Assembly (NCBI GenBank): GCA_030761205.1 | Contig: JAULJL010000028.1 | Span: forward strand, 11,452,001 to 11,516,000 | Source of the DNA: Fremontodendron californicum | Lineage: Eukaryota > Streptophyta > Magnoliopsida > Malvales > Malvaceae | Length of the DNA stretch: 64,000 nucleotides | Direction of reading: 5' to 3' | Part shown: positions 10,197 through 21,300 of the stretch, one piece after another | Position numbering within the stretch: position 1 is the stretch's first letter | How the letters are laid out: each line of letters starts with the position of its first letter | Notes under the pieces: model-generated | Told to the model about the DNA's origin: nothing | What the model saw: the letters and a program-made list of their open reading frames with translations, nothing else | The model's database searches: none | Translations under genes and position numbers: made by a program

Positions 10197-10894
10197 TATA
10201 AGTGAATATTGAAATTTGTCACTATATTTTATTTTAATTGATATTTGCCATTGTATTTTGAGATGGCAAACTTGTTACTCTACTTTTATTTGATTGAATT
10301 TTGTAATTAAACTTTGATTTTTGATTGAATTTTGCCATTCAACTTTGATTTTTGATTGAATTTTATCACTCAACTTTGATTTTGGATGATTTGAAGACAA
10401 AATTTAACAAAAAAAATATTCCTTCAAATATTTCATTTTAATAATTAACAGCAATAAATTAATTTATAAAAATATTAAAAATTAAAAAATTAACTTATAA
10501 TTTTTATTTTATAAAAAAACTTGAAAAAATAAAAGAAAGACCAAAAAAAAGAGAAAAAAGATTAAGTTTAGTTTTTTATAATATAAAAATTTTATGTTAA
10601 ATTTTTAATTTTTTTGTTAATTAATTTATTATTGTTAATTATTAAAATATAATATTTGAATTTATCTTTAAATCATTCAAAATTAAAGTTGAGTGACAAA
10701 ATTCAATCAAAAATTAAAATTTAGTGGCAAAATTCAATCATACAAAAGTAAAGTGGCAAAATTCAATGTTGAGTTAAAGTATAGTGGTAAATTTACCTTT
10801 AATCCCAAAAGTATAATGGCAAATATCAAAGTAAAGTATAATGACAAATTTCAATATCCAACTGTAATATAATGACAAATTTGTCCTTTAACCC
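10170..10894. mobile_element. Fold-back element with arms of about 240 bp
   Basis: The left arm (about 10170-10440, starting GGTTAAAGGGAAAATTTGTC) and the right arm (about 10650-10894, in reverse starting GGTTAAAGGACAAATTTGTC) are inverted copies separated by an AT-rich centre. The left arm contains three units of about 31 bp (TTGATTGAATTTTGCCATTC type, 10290-10390). The structure resembles long-TIR Mutator-like MITEs, but no clear target duplication is visible. Confidence 0.65.
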
Positions 10895-11025
10895 CCAAGA
10901 AATCTAATACATATATAATCAACCAACCAATTAAAACATAAATCAACAGATCAACCTACTATTTGAGAGAGTAGGAGTGTAAGCCCAGCGAATTACAGTG
11001 ACGAGGTTAAACTAAGCTTGATTAA

Positions 11026-11416
11026 GGTCCCGTTTAGCATTGCTGTTGGCACAATTTTTGAGACCAAAAGCTGCATTTCATCTCAATTTCAATGTTAAAC
11101 GGGTAAAAAGTTCTAGTTTCTGCAGTTAAAATCAGAATTTAGCAACCCAAATTAAAATGTTAAGAAGATGGAGTTTTTGCGGTTTGAAAGCTGATTTTTG
11201 GGTAAAATAATTTTATTATCCTCATATCTCTAAATTCTTATTATTTTAAACATATTTTTTTTGACATTTCAATTTCTCACAACACTTTTTCATTGCAATA
11301 CCAAATACTTAAAAATTCTTAAACTACATTTTTTTATCACACTTTTTAAACACACTTTTTTCAATCCAAAATTTTTCGAACCTATGCTTTTTTCAACACC
11401 AATACTAAACTAACCC
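11026..11416. mobile_element. Tourist-like element, 391 bp
   Basis: The termini GGTCCCGTTTAGCATTGCTG and, in reverse, GGGTTAGTTTAGTATTGGTG form an inverted repeat of about 23 bp, flanked by TAA on both sides (11023-11025 and 11417-11419). The GGTCCCGTTT-type end and TAA duplication point to PIF/Harbinger. It is noncoding. Confidence 0.75.
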
Positions 11417-13901
11417 TAAAAATTTAAAGGTCCAACTTTCAAGTTTTATTTTTATATTTTGTGCATAAAGCTTAACTTAGAAAATAACTAAGCTTATTCT
11501 AGTTCAACTCAATTAAGCTCAATTATCATTAATTTAAGTAATAAGCTCAAAACTCGAGTTAAGCTGCTTGACTCAAGCTCGTGCTCGAGATAGAATTCAC
11601 AATTTGAAACAACTTAAAAATATGTAAATAAATATTATACTATATATATGTATAAAATATTAAAGAAATTCAAAAATTCGATAAAATTATGAATCACTCT
11701 AGTCGAGTATTACAAAATTCAAACTCAATTCGATCGCTTATTTAAATGGCTTGTGCTTGACCTCCATTCCCATGAACTACTCAAGTTGAATATTCATTGA
11801 ATCAAGCTTGCGTAGTTCACAAGTAATTTAACGCATCTACACCCTAGGAGAGAGTCTAACAACAAGAAGATAACAACTTATCAATAGAACTCAAAGTACT
11901 ACTACTATGAGAGGTGTGACATACAAGGTTTATATAAGCCTAGGGTATGACGACGCTTATGACTATGATTCCAAAAAATCATTTTCTTGCCTCATGATTT
12001 AATTAAACATTTTAATTAAATCTTATTCTTTTTATTTTGTCCAATTAAGTCTTACTTAATTGAATCTCAATTTTAATTCTGCTTTATGATTAATGTGTGT
12101 GACCATTAGACTTCCAACTTGTTGGCAATTAAACATAAACTACAATATAAGCTTTACCAAAGATCAAGTAATTTATATTTAAGACCATGAGCGGCATCTA
12201 GCAAGGCATCATGGCCACCCAAATGTTAGAAAGTCATTGTGATTTTGATTTAACCTTTCAGTGATCAGTCTATAGTGTAATTCGATCATTTCACCAAATA
12301 TCCCAGAAAGACCATAAGCATGGTGCAATGTCTACTTATGCAAATCCTTCTATATTAGTTCTTGCAGCTCTTAGTTAATCTTAGTGAATTCTAGAATGTT
12401 CTCAACATCCTAAATTCAGCATGCTTTGGCCAAAGACTTTATTAACCTAAGCTAAGAACAAGTGAGATATATCTCATCTAAATACTTGAAGTGGTGAATC
12501 CTCTCTAGACTACTCATTTACCTTCGCAAGCTTCATGCCATATCCAAAATCACCCTACCATAAGCATTCTTTCTTGGAACCTGTTCAGATGAAATCAAAG
12601 CATGAAAATTCACATACAAGATAACCTGGCGTCACAAGTCAGAGGACTAGTTACATAACTGACACATGAGAACTTTTTCATAGACACTCGAGTGAGATAT
12701 CAAATGGAGTTCTTATAGCGGGTCATGTTCAATGAACTTGTTCTCACAACAAGCATATACATACTATCCCCAAGTATCCCTATACTTCAATCTATGAGTT
12801 CTATTGCTTACTTCATAAGTAAGGAGGCTTAACATGTACCAGTTTTTTAGCATTGTCAATACCATGTCTTGACAATACAATGACCAAGAACTGTTTTAGG
12901 AATATGGTTTTGATGCATAAGAATATCATAATTATAACCTTTATAATTCCTTTGCAATACCTTATATGTTTTTTGGGCTTCATCCAATTAGTACTCAGTA
13001 ACTCTTATTTTTTTTATTGATGATGAAGGAAAATATTCAATCATATATTAAATAAGTGATTGTTATGCATAATTGGTAGTATAACCTTGACCAATCCGAT
13101 TGGTTATAAGGCATACTCCAACACCGTGATCTAATCGCAAGGCATGTTCCGTTTTGGACTCTTATAAGCTCACTGTTTTTGGTTTTTTATTTATAGTTTG
13201 ATTTTTTTTTATTTAATATTTATTACTTATTTTTCATGCATATATTTTTATTTTAAAATTTTGACTAAAGCTTATAATTTTTGTATTTTTATTTTTTTCA
13301 TTTTTCATTTAAAATATTTTTATAAGAATTTTATAATTTTTACAAAAAAAATCATGCATTTGATCATAAAATTTATAGTATTTAAAAATAAAAAAACATA
13401 ACACTAGTAAAATGACATGAAAAGCTAAAAATAGAAATATAATCATAACATATTTAAATATTAGATTTCAATTTTCTTTTGAATCTTGATATTTTTATAA
13501 TAATTTAAAAATTTTATTATCTTCTATATTAAAAATATCATGATATATTGAAAATATATAAAAAAAATTAATTGAAAAATCTAACCGACATTGCTAGGAA
13601 CAAATAGGTAATATATATGTATATATTTTTTAAACAATAAAAAAAGAAATTGTGATTCTCCCACCTTTGCCTTGTCGATTGTACCCACACACAAAAAATG
13701 ACAAGATTTAGATAAGTTTTCTTGTGTCATTTTCGGCTAACTTTTCAATGAAAATAAGCGAAGTGCTTAAAATTTATGTTACAATTCTTCGTACTCATGT
13801 ATGATATGAAAATATGATCTTTCAAGAACATGAAAAAAAATAAATTAAACATACTCGTATTGATCACACACCCGTATTCAACACTAATACCTGAACGGTA
13901 A
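11417..13901. other. Intergenic sequence, no gene recognised
   Basis: 11460-11850 is rich in AAGCTC/CTCGAG words, like the repeats at 25390 and 26325. 11850-13170 has higher sequence complexity and no long open frame; a TATA-like TTTATATAAG lies at about 11929. It may be an LTR or leader region of a decayed retrotransposon, but no inverted TG/CA boundary or primer site could be found. 13170-13900 is AT-rich, with only spurious frames. Confidence 0.4.
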
Positions 13902-14861
13902 TCTCTTATATTTAAAATTGAGTCCTGCTGGACTCGATGGATATTTTTTAAAAAGATCAAATATTTTAATCTTTTGACTTCCAGTGAGGGTAAGAAAGTA
14001 ATTTTGTAAGTTGTTTGAAGAAGAAAAAAAAAAAGAAACGGGTGGGAAAGAAAGAGATGGGGAAAGAGAGAGAAGAAAAGATGAGGAGAAAAGGAGATGA
14101 GAGAAAAAAAGAGAGGGGTGGATGAAGGAGGCTAATGGTGACTTACCGGACGGATGGTGACTTTGACTTACTGACAAGTGTCTGGTCGAAGAAGAAAAAA
14201 TGGTAAAAGAGAGGGAGAAATAAAGAGAGAAAAGAAAGGAAAGATAGAAAAAGGAGAGAGGAGAAAGAATCCAACGACGGAGAAAAAGAGAGGAGTAGGA
14301 GAACAGAAAGGGTCGACTGTCTCGACGTGCCAACGACGACACAAGCAACCGACCGACTGAAGAAGAAGAAGGAAAAAAAAAAAGAACAAAAAAGAAAAAT
14401 TTAAAAAAATATTTTTATTTATCATCATTTTTAGTTTTTTAATTTTTTTAATTTATTATTTTCATAAAAAAAAAATCATAAATTACATGATGGGAAAAAA
14501 AAAGAAAAAAAAAGGAAAAAATTAAGTGAAAATTTTTACTTGATTTTAGATTTTTATGTATGAAAAATATAGAAAATTTTCATCATTTTTTTCTTATATA
14601 TATTTTTTTAAATATCTTTTTGAAAATAATTTTAAAATTTGATCTAGTTTTTTTATAAAAAAAAAAAAAAATTGAATAAAGAATATTAAAAATAAAATAA
14701 AAAAATGCTAAATCTTTTATTTGTTGTTTTTTCTTTATTCACTTTTTTCATTGATTTTTTTTTAAAATAATTTTAATTCAAAATAATTTAATAAAATTAT
14801 TCATGTATATATTTTTTTAAAATAAATAATTCCTGCAGCTTCGCGACGAGTAAAATTCTAG
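13902..14861 (+). mobile_element. Helitron-like element A, nonautonomous (960 bp)
   Basis: The 5' end TCTCTTATATTTAAAA follows an A. The 3' end is CTAG followed by T, with a short GC-rich TCGCGA-containing segment 12-17 bases before it. Element B (55656-56523, opposite strand) shares both termini and the interior, including GAGGGTAAGAAAGTAATT and a GA-rich block. Long open frames in the purine-rich block (13990-14380) are low-complexity artefacts. There is no Rep/helicase gene. Confidence 0.7.
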
Positions 14862-15129
14862 TATTATAGCTTAAAATTGTGTACATTGAACATGGTAACA
14901 TAAAACATTTATGTGAAAGAAACCTTAGATAAGTTTTGTCAAAGAAAAAGATATACAAGAGATTAAAGTGAATTTTTCGTAGTCAATCCAACAAAACAGA
15001 GTACAGAATAGTATGGAAGCTTTTTATCAAAATTAGCAAAACTTATAGAAGAGGCTAGGAGTCTCCCCTCGTTATAGCATTTACCTTTGCAACTATTCCA
15101 CATATATTTCAGACAAATATAATCTAAAC

Positions 15130-15315
15130 CTATGTTACTCTGACTCTTCATTTTTCTCGAAATACCCATATCCGACATTCGTGTCCGACGCATATTCGGA
15201 CATGGATATAGGGATAGGACCCTCCAAATACATGAAAAAACTTAAATAAACTGAATCTACCCATGTCGGACACATATCCGTATCCGACATTCACACCCGA
15301 ATCCGAGTAACATAG
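15130..15315 (-). mobile_element. M1 family hAT-like MITE with perfect 8-bp target duplication
   Basis: It is bounded by ATCTAAAC at 15122-15129 and 15316-15323. The ends CTATGTTACTCTGACTC and, in reverse, CTATGTTACTCGGATTC form a TIR of about 17 bp. The body repeats CGGACAC/GTCCGAC words. It lies just downstream of the subtilase stop codon, probably within or close to the 3' UTR. Confidence 0.9.
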
Positions 15316-15393
15316 ATCTAAACTCATATCTTATTACCACAAATTACAAAGAATAATACAACCTTAAACCTTAATTCTGCTTACCAATCCAAA

Positions 15394-18300
15394 CTATCGC
15401 CAGTATCCCATTGCCACCACCGGTATAGTTACCTTGTGCCCTCTGCTGCCTTTCATGGTAATCTCTCCAAAGCTGTAACTTCCAGTGACTGATCGAGCAG
15501 TAAGAGTTACCGCGAACTTCCTTGATGCACCAGGTTTCAGAGTCATTGCTGAAGGCCTGGTTTCAATGGCAATGGATGGTTGCATTCTAGCTGAGATGAC
15601 GTAGGTTTCTTCCTCGGCAACATTTGTAACAGTACGAGTAACTGTTTGAGTTCCCACCAGATGAGAGATTGTAATTGATGGGGTGTTGAGATTTGATGGG
15701 TGGCCCATTGTGTAATTGCAGGGCGAGTTTGTGTAATTCTTTATCTCATGAATATCAATACCAGGTGTTGTGCATAAGAATCCCAAATAATCTTCATAAC
15801 CTACAAAAGGCAGGGGGAAAGCAAATAAAGAACTCTGAATGATTTCGCAAAGCTAGAACAGTGTAAGGCAAGAGTTAGAAAGAAAAGCTGTCATAATACT
15901 TGCAGCAATCAGCAGTCTCTAGACAACCTTAAGTTGTCACCTAGTTAGATGTTAGCTTATAGGTGTAGTACCAAAGGCATGGTTTCAAGCTATGTTACTC
16001 GGACTCAGGTGTGAGTGTCGGATACGGATATATGTCCGACACGAGTATTTTCAATTTTTTCTAAGTTTTTTCATGTATTTGGGGGGTTCTTGGAGGGTCA
16101 TATCCCCATACACATGTCCAAATATGCGTCGGATACGGGTGTTGGACATGGGTACTTCAAGAAAAATGAAGAGTCGGACCAACATAGGAAATTTCATTAG
16201 CTAGCACAATGTGATAGAAAATTTCTTTTTTTTTAAAACATTCCAGGTAAAAGGTACTAAAAACAAGTTTTCCCCTATGTTTTCTTCACTGTTTCTAATC
16301 CCTTTACTAAGGTTTTTCATGTGGTTTCGATGGAATATTATCCACCATCTATATTGTTCCAACTCTTCATTTTTCTTGAAGTACCCGTATCCGACGTATA
16401 TTCAGACATGAGTATGGGAATATGACCCTCCAAAGACCTTCCAAAATGGAAAAACTTTAAAAAAATTGAACATACCTGTATCTGACACTCACACCCGAGT
16501 CCGAGTAACATAGTCCACCATAGTGTTTGACCCAAGTGTCCAGTTTCTATTAATATAATGGCTCTATATCATTTTCTAAGTTGTTGCCATTCTCTAGAGA
16601 ATTTGAGAGGATTTATGCCAGTGTTTTTCTTGAAATTTCCATTGATTAAGTGACATCCATTGGTGTAGGTTATTAAGCCTTTAAATTCCATTAGATACTT
16701 ATACAGTTATACCAGAAGTACAACTTCATTGGATATTTACCAGTTCTTTTAGTAAATATCTTGTAGCTTAAATGCTCCAAAAGAAAGAAAAAAATCCTGT
16801 CGTTTAATTAAATCCAGTTTCCGGCAAAGATAGTTAAAGCTCATTCATCCCATCCTCTTTCCTAGGTAAGAGGTAATTATGTTGCAAAGTTGACAGGATC
16901 TATATATTGAAGAACCAACCAAAAAATGCAGGTTAAAATTACAAAGCAAAAGAAAGAATACCCGCATCAAAGATGAGTCCGGGATCCAAAGCAGCTCTCG
17001 GATTAACATGACCACTCCCATAATCAAAAGGAGTGGCTGTGACAAGCTTCATGGCCTCTGTTTCAGAATACTGTTGTGCTTGAAGAGGCCTTCCTGCTCT
17101 GTCGAGCTTTGTTGATGTTGTCATCAAGGCTGATTTTATAGCAGCAGGGCTCCAATGAGGGTGTTTCTGCTTCAAAAGAGCAGCTATCCCTGCTATATGT
17201 GGTGCAGCCATACTGGTTCCAGATATCATTGCAAATCCTTCTCCTGCTCAAAATAAGGAATTGATTAAGATTTGAAATTTTTTTATTAGTAGAAGCATAA
17301 TGTTACTTCTCTTCCTCTAGCATGTGCCAGAATTTTCTAAAAGTGATGGCTGAGAAGACAAGGAAGAGAAGCAAATATAAAAACTGAGCACATCTTTACC
17401 AACGTAATTCGGCTCATCCGTTCCATTTGGAGACCAAGCAGCCCAAATTAGAGAACCAGGCGCCAAAATGTCAGGCTTGAGAAGATCTGCATCTCGAAAG
17501 CTGAAATCTTTTATGTTAGGCCCTCGAGCAGAAAATAGTGCAACCTGTGGTGCAGATTTATGGAGAATTGGCATCAAACCATCCCCAATGCTACCAATAG
17601 CTTTGAAGCTCTTCACTCGTCCGGTCCAATCTCTTGGTGTAGAAACATTATAGTAGTCAATAAGATCCTACAAAAGTGATTTCCAAGAGGCAAATCATAA
17701 AATTTTGCATTATAGTGTTAAAAAAGTTGGATGAAATTCTATCAAGCAATGAGAGCATGTTGCAGATTCTGGCCCGGTGAGAAGATGGAAATCTATCAGC
17801 TTTGCTTAATCATATCAAAAGAATAGGTAAGAGGAGCAAGGATAATTACCATTGACTTGGAGACATCAATGATAAGGATTCCAGGTATACCAACAGGAAC
17901 AGGATCAAACTTTGTTCCAGGAGAAACATTTTCCACTGCAAGAACAAAACCAACTGCACCAAGAGACTTGGCTGTTTCAGAGACTTTCTTAATTGATGCA
18001 GTACCAACAACAAAGTTGAAGGAATAGCCACAAAGAAGAATGTTCCCCTCAACCAAGTTCTTGTTTAAAACTTCTGGCCTTTGGCAGTCTGAGGGGCTAT
18101 ACTTCATTACTGAGGAATCCAGTAGCACATCATTAGCAGCAACCATGGTGTAGGTTTGATTTGGATAAGTACAAGCTGCAATAATCCATAACCTACACAC
18201 TTCAGCTTCAAAGAACAAAGAGATTTATCCAAAGAAACTAAAAAGACGAGGCAAGTGAGCAACCACGTTGATATGAGACTAATGGCACATCCCATTATTA

Positions 18301-21300
18301 AGAGCAATTGGTAAAATAAGGTACTTAATTGATCAAAATTGGAGAAGGAATTATGCACCATATATTGGAGGAAAGTATAGCTTGACTTATTTAGACACCT
18401 AAGTGAGCAAGTCTAATATTATTTGATCACAGAATTTGGAAAAATAAAGTTATGACTAGTTAAAAGGATTAGTAAAACAATTGAAAGTTGAGGTTCAAGC
18501 CTTGGTAATGACAATTTAATTTTATTAAAAATAGTGAACAAAAAAGGTGGGTCAAACTGGGATAGAACCTATCAGTGTATATTCAAAACAGCATTGTGAA
18601 CCCAGTGTTTTCACATATTTTTGCAAAACAATGTTACGGTGAGATGGTTAAAAGCATTATTCAAGACTTCAAAAGTCAAGATTCAAGGCTAGATAACAAC
18701 ATTGCAACAATTTTTAATTTATCAAAAAAAAAAAAAAAAAAAAAAAAAAGAGCAAATGAAGAATGAATTAACCAGATTAACCAGGTTTTGACAGGCTCAA
18801 TTACTAGTTTGGGCCAAATTGAAACCTCAACAAAATTGGCAACCTGGTCATAAGAGTTTGTTGGTTGGTCTAACTGCCGAACCAGTCTCTAGGTTTTATC
18901 AACTATGCTCTAAACAAAGCTCTACAAGATTGATTTCACATGAAATGCTCAAATATCAATCAGTTCTGCAAAAAAATGTCAATCTCATAAAATGGGTTGA
19001 GATGGTCATTTGGTAAACCTAAATTTTATTCCAAAGTAATTGTCATACCTTATTTTAACCTAACTTCAAGCATGAAGCAAATAAATTCTAGTAGAATACA
19101 AATTTATTTGTATGAAAATTGTCAATTCTGATTGTTTAATCTGAATTTTGAACTAAACCTTGAACCCTAGAAAATTTTATTGCACCACATTAGACCAAAA
19201 TAAAATCAACAATCTTAAAAGGTGATGATTTTGTTAAATCTGAGCCCAGTGATAACCAGAGTGAGGATTCAATCAGAAAAGTTTACTACTAATGATCTAT
19301 AATATGCACAATTTGCCACAAATGTAGAAGGCCATCAACTAAACAAAATCATTAACTAGAAAAAGGAATGTCCAAGTTGTTTGAATCCCTATCCGACAGA
19401 TTAACAAAACATGCCATCTCATATGTAGATCCCAGATCATTTGTCATCTACTGTTCTTGAAAAACATTCTTCCATATAGGTTAAATACATCTTTCCACTC
19501 TCTTCCTGTAGGCTACCTGATCAGAACAAATAAATAGTCAAAGTTGATGTAACTTACGGGACAATCCAATTCCAGCTAAAATTTTTCCGTTTCCCAGGGT
19601 CAGATGGTTTTTGTATCTACGATCATCAATTGCAGCTGCAACAGATGCTATCCATGGGCTATAAGAAACCAAAGTTTTAGGGAAAGGACCTCCATTTCCA
19701 GCTGCCTGTGCAACAAAAACACCAGCTTTGACAGCTGCAAGAAGTGTAACATCAAAAGGATTTAAAAATGTGGTCTTCGTGGTTGCTGGAGGACTATTTG
19801 GTCCCACTGAGAGGCTGAGAATATCCACACCATCGTGAACAGCCTGTTCATAAAAATTGTCAAATCACAAGTTTTCAACAAAAATAACGTAAAAGAATGT
19901 AGAACTGATTGGTAAATAGGCATCTTTTAGAATCACACTGAGCAGAAAATACAGCTTTTCTTTTTCTTTTCGGGCCTATCACAAACAAGCTCAAAGATTG
20001 TACTCTGTTTTTTCTTTCCTTTTGGGTTTACTTTTGTTTTCATGTTCACATTTCAACTTAAGATAACCAAAGGCAGCTTCAGATTTTTCTTTACAAAGGA
20101 GGATGTCAGTCATCAACATCTCCAAGTCAAAGATAATCATCAAAGAAGAAGTGTTCTTTATACAAAAACATATCCCAGCCAAAAATTGTGGCTCAATCGT
20201 TAGCAACAAGAGACACATATAAGACGATATCCAAAAGGAAGATCCCTTATCTGGTTACCTAGAGTCCCAAATGTTACATGTAAAAGGAAAATATTACCTA
20301 TAAATAATGTTGAATTTATATCTCAGGAGTTATCTCAAGCGCAAAACAGATGGGAAGGCTTGTTAATTTAGCAGTAGTCTTAAATTAACATAAATAGCAA
20401 TCACAGAAATAACTATGATCGGCATCTTGTTATTTCCTAAGTAAATTGTAGCATACCTGATCAATTGCAGCTACCACATCTGCTACAAACCCTCCAAAAA
20501 GCCTGTATAGTGCCTTATAGACAGCAATCCTGAAACAAAAAACAAAAGAAAAAAAAAAAATCAGTTCCCATATCAAAGAAAAAAAAATAGCTTTTATAAC
20601 CTAGGAAGATATAAGTAATCTGCACCTGGCACGAGGAGCCATTCCACTTGCTTTTCCAAATTCATGGCCATGCACTCTCACAGGAATACCATTATTCCCA
20701 GCTGCAATAGCTGCTGTGTGACTGGTATCCAGTGATATAACAAAGAAGGGGAGCTGGTTAAAATGAAAGAATAGATACAAAATTTTTTCTCACTCAATAC
20801 CAGTAAATTTATATAAAAATCTTCTATCAAATGCTAATTTTTTTCCACAGTGAGAAGAATAGAAGCTCTGTAAAGAAAAGTTTTATGCTCCTTAGCTTTG
20901 CCCAGAAATGCTGCAAGAAAATTAGAGGTATTCTGTATTCCTAGTGTCACTTACTCCCTTTTATGCTCACTGAATATATTTATTTACAGTTTAAGCTGAT
21001 ATATCACCCTCTTTCCAGCACTTGTCTTAAATATATAATTATCCATATATTCATTTTTATTACTTACCATTGAAACAAAAATATTTTCTAACTTGATCAT
21101 TTTTGCTATGTTCTATAAAGCCAGACATTTAATATGTGAATATCCGAATGCTTTCTCTGGAAATAAACACTTTGATTGAAACCTGGTTTGACCTAGCTTT
21201 AGTAGGGAAACTGTTCCAAAAGCTGGGTAGGCACTATACATTGTGAATGTGATTATAGGACTTAAATATATAGTTTGATTTATATCTTATTTTTTGTTGA

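Noticed and set aside
13884..14428. Long frames (Ser/Phe-rich on one strand, Lys/Arg/Glu-rich on the other)
   Set aside because: They come from a purine/pyrimidine-skewed block shared by Helitron-like elements A and B and are low complexity.
16845..18361. Other minus-strand frames overlapping subtilase exons 7 to 9
   Set aside because: They are out of frame with the joined coding sequence or read into introns.
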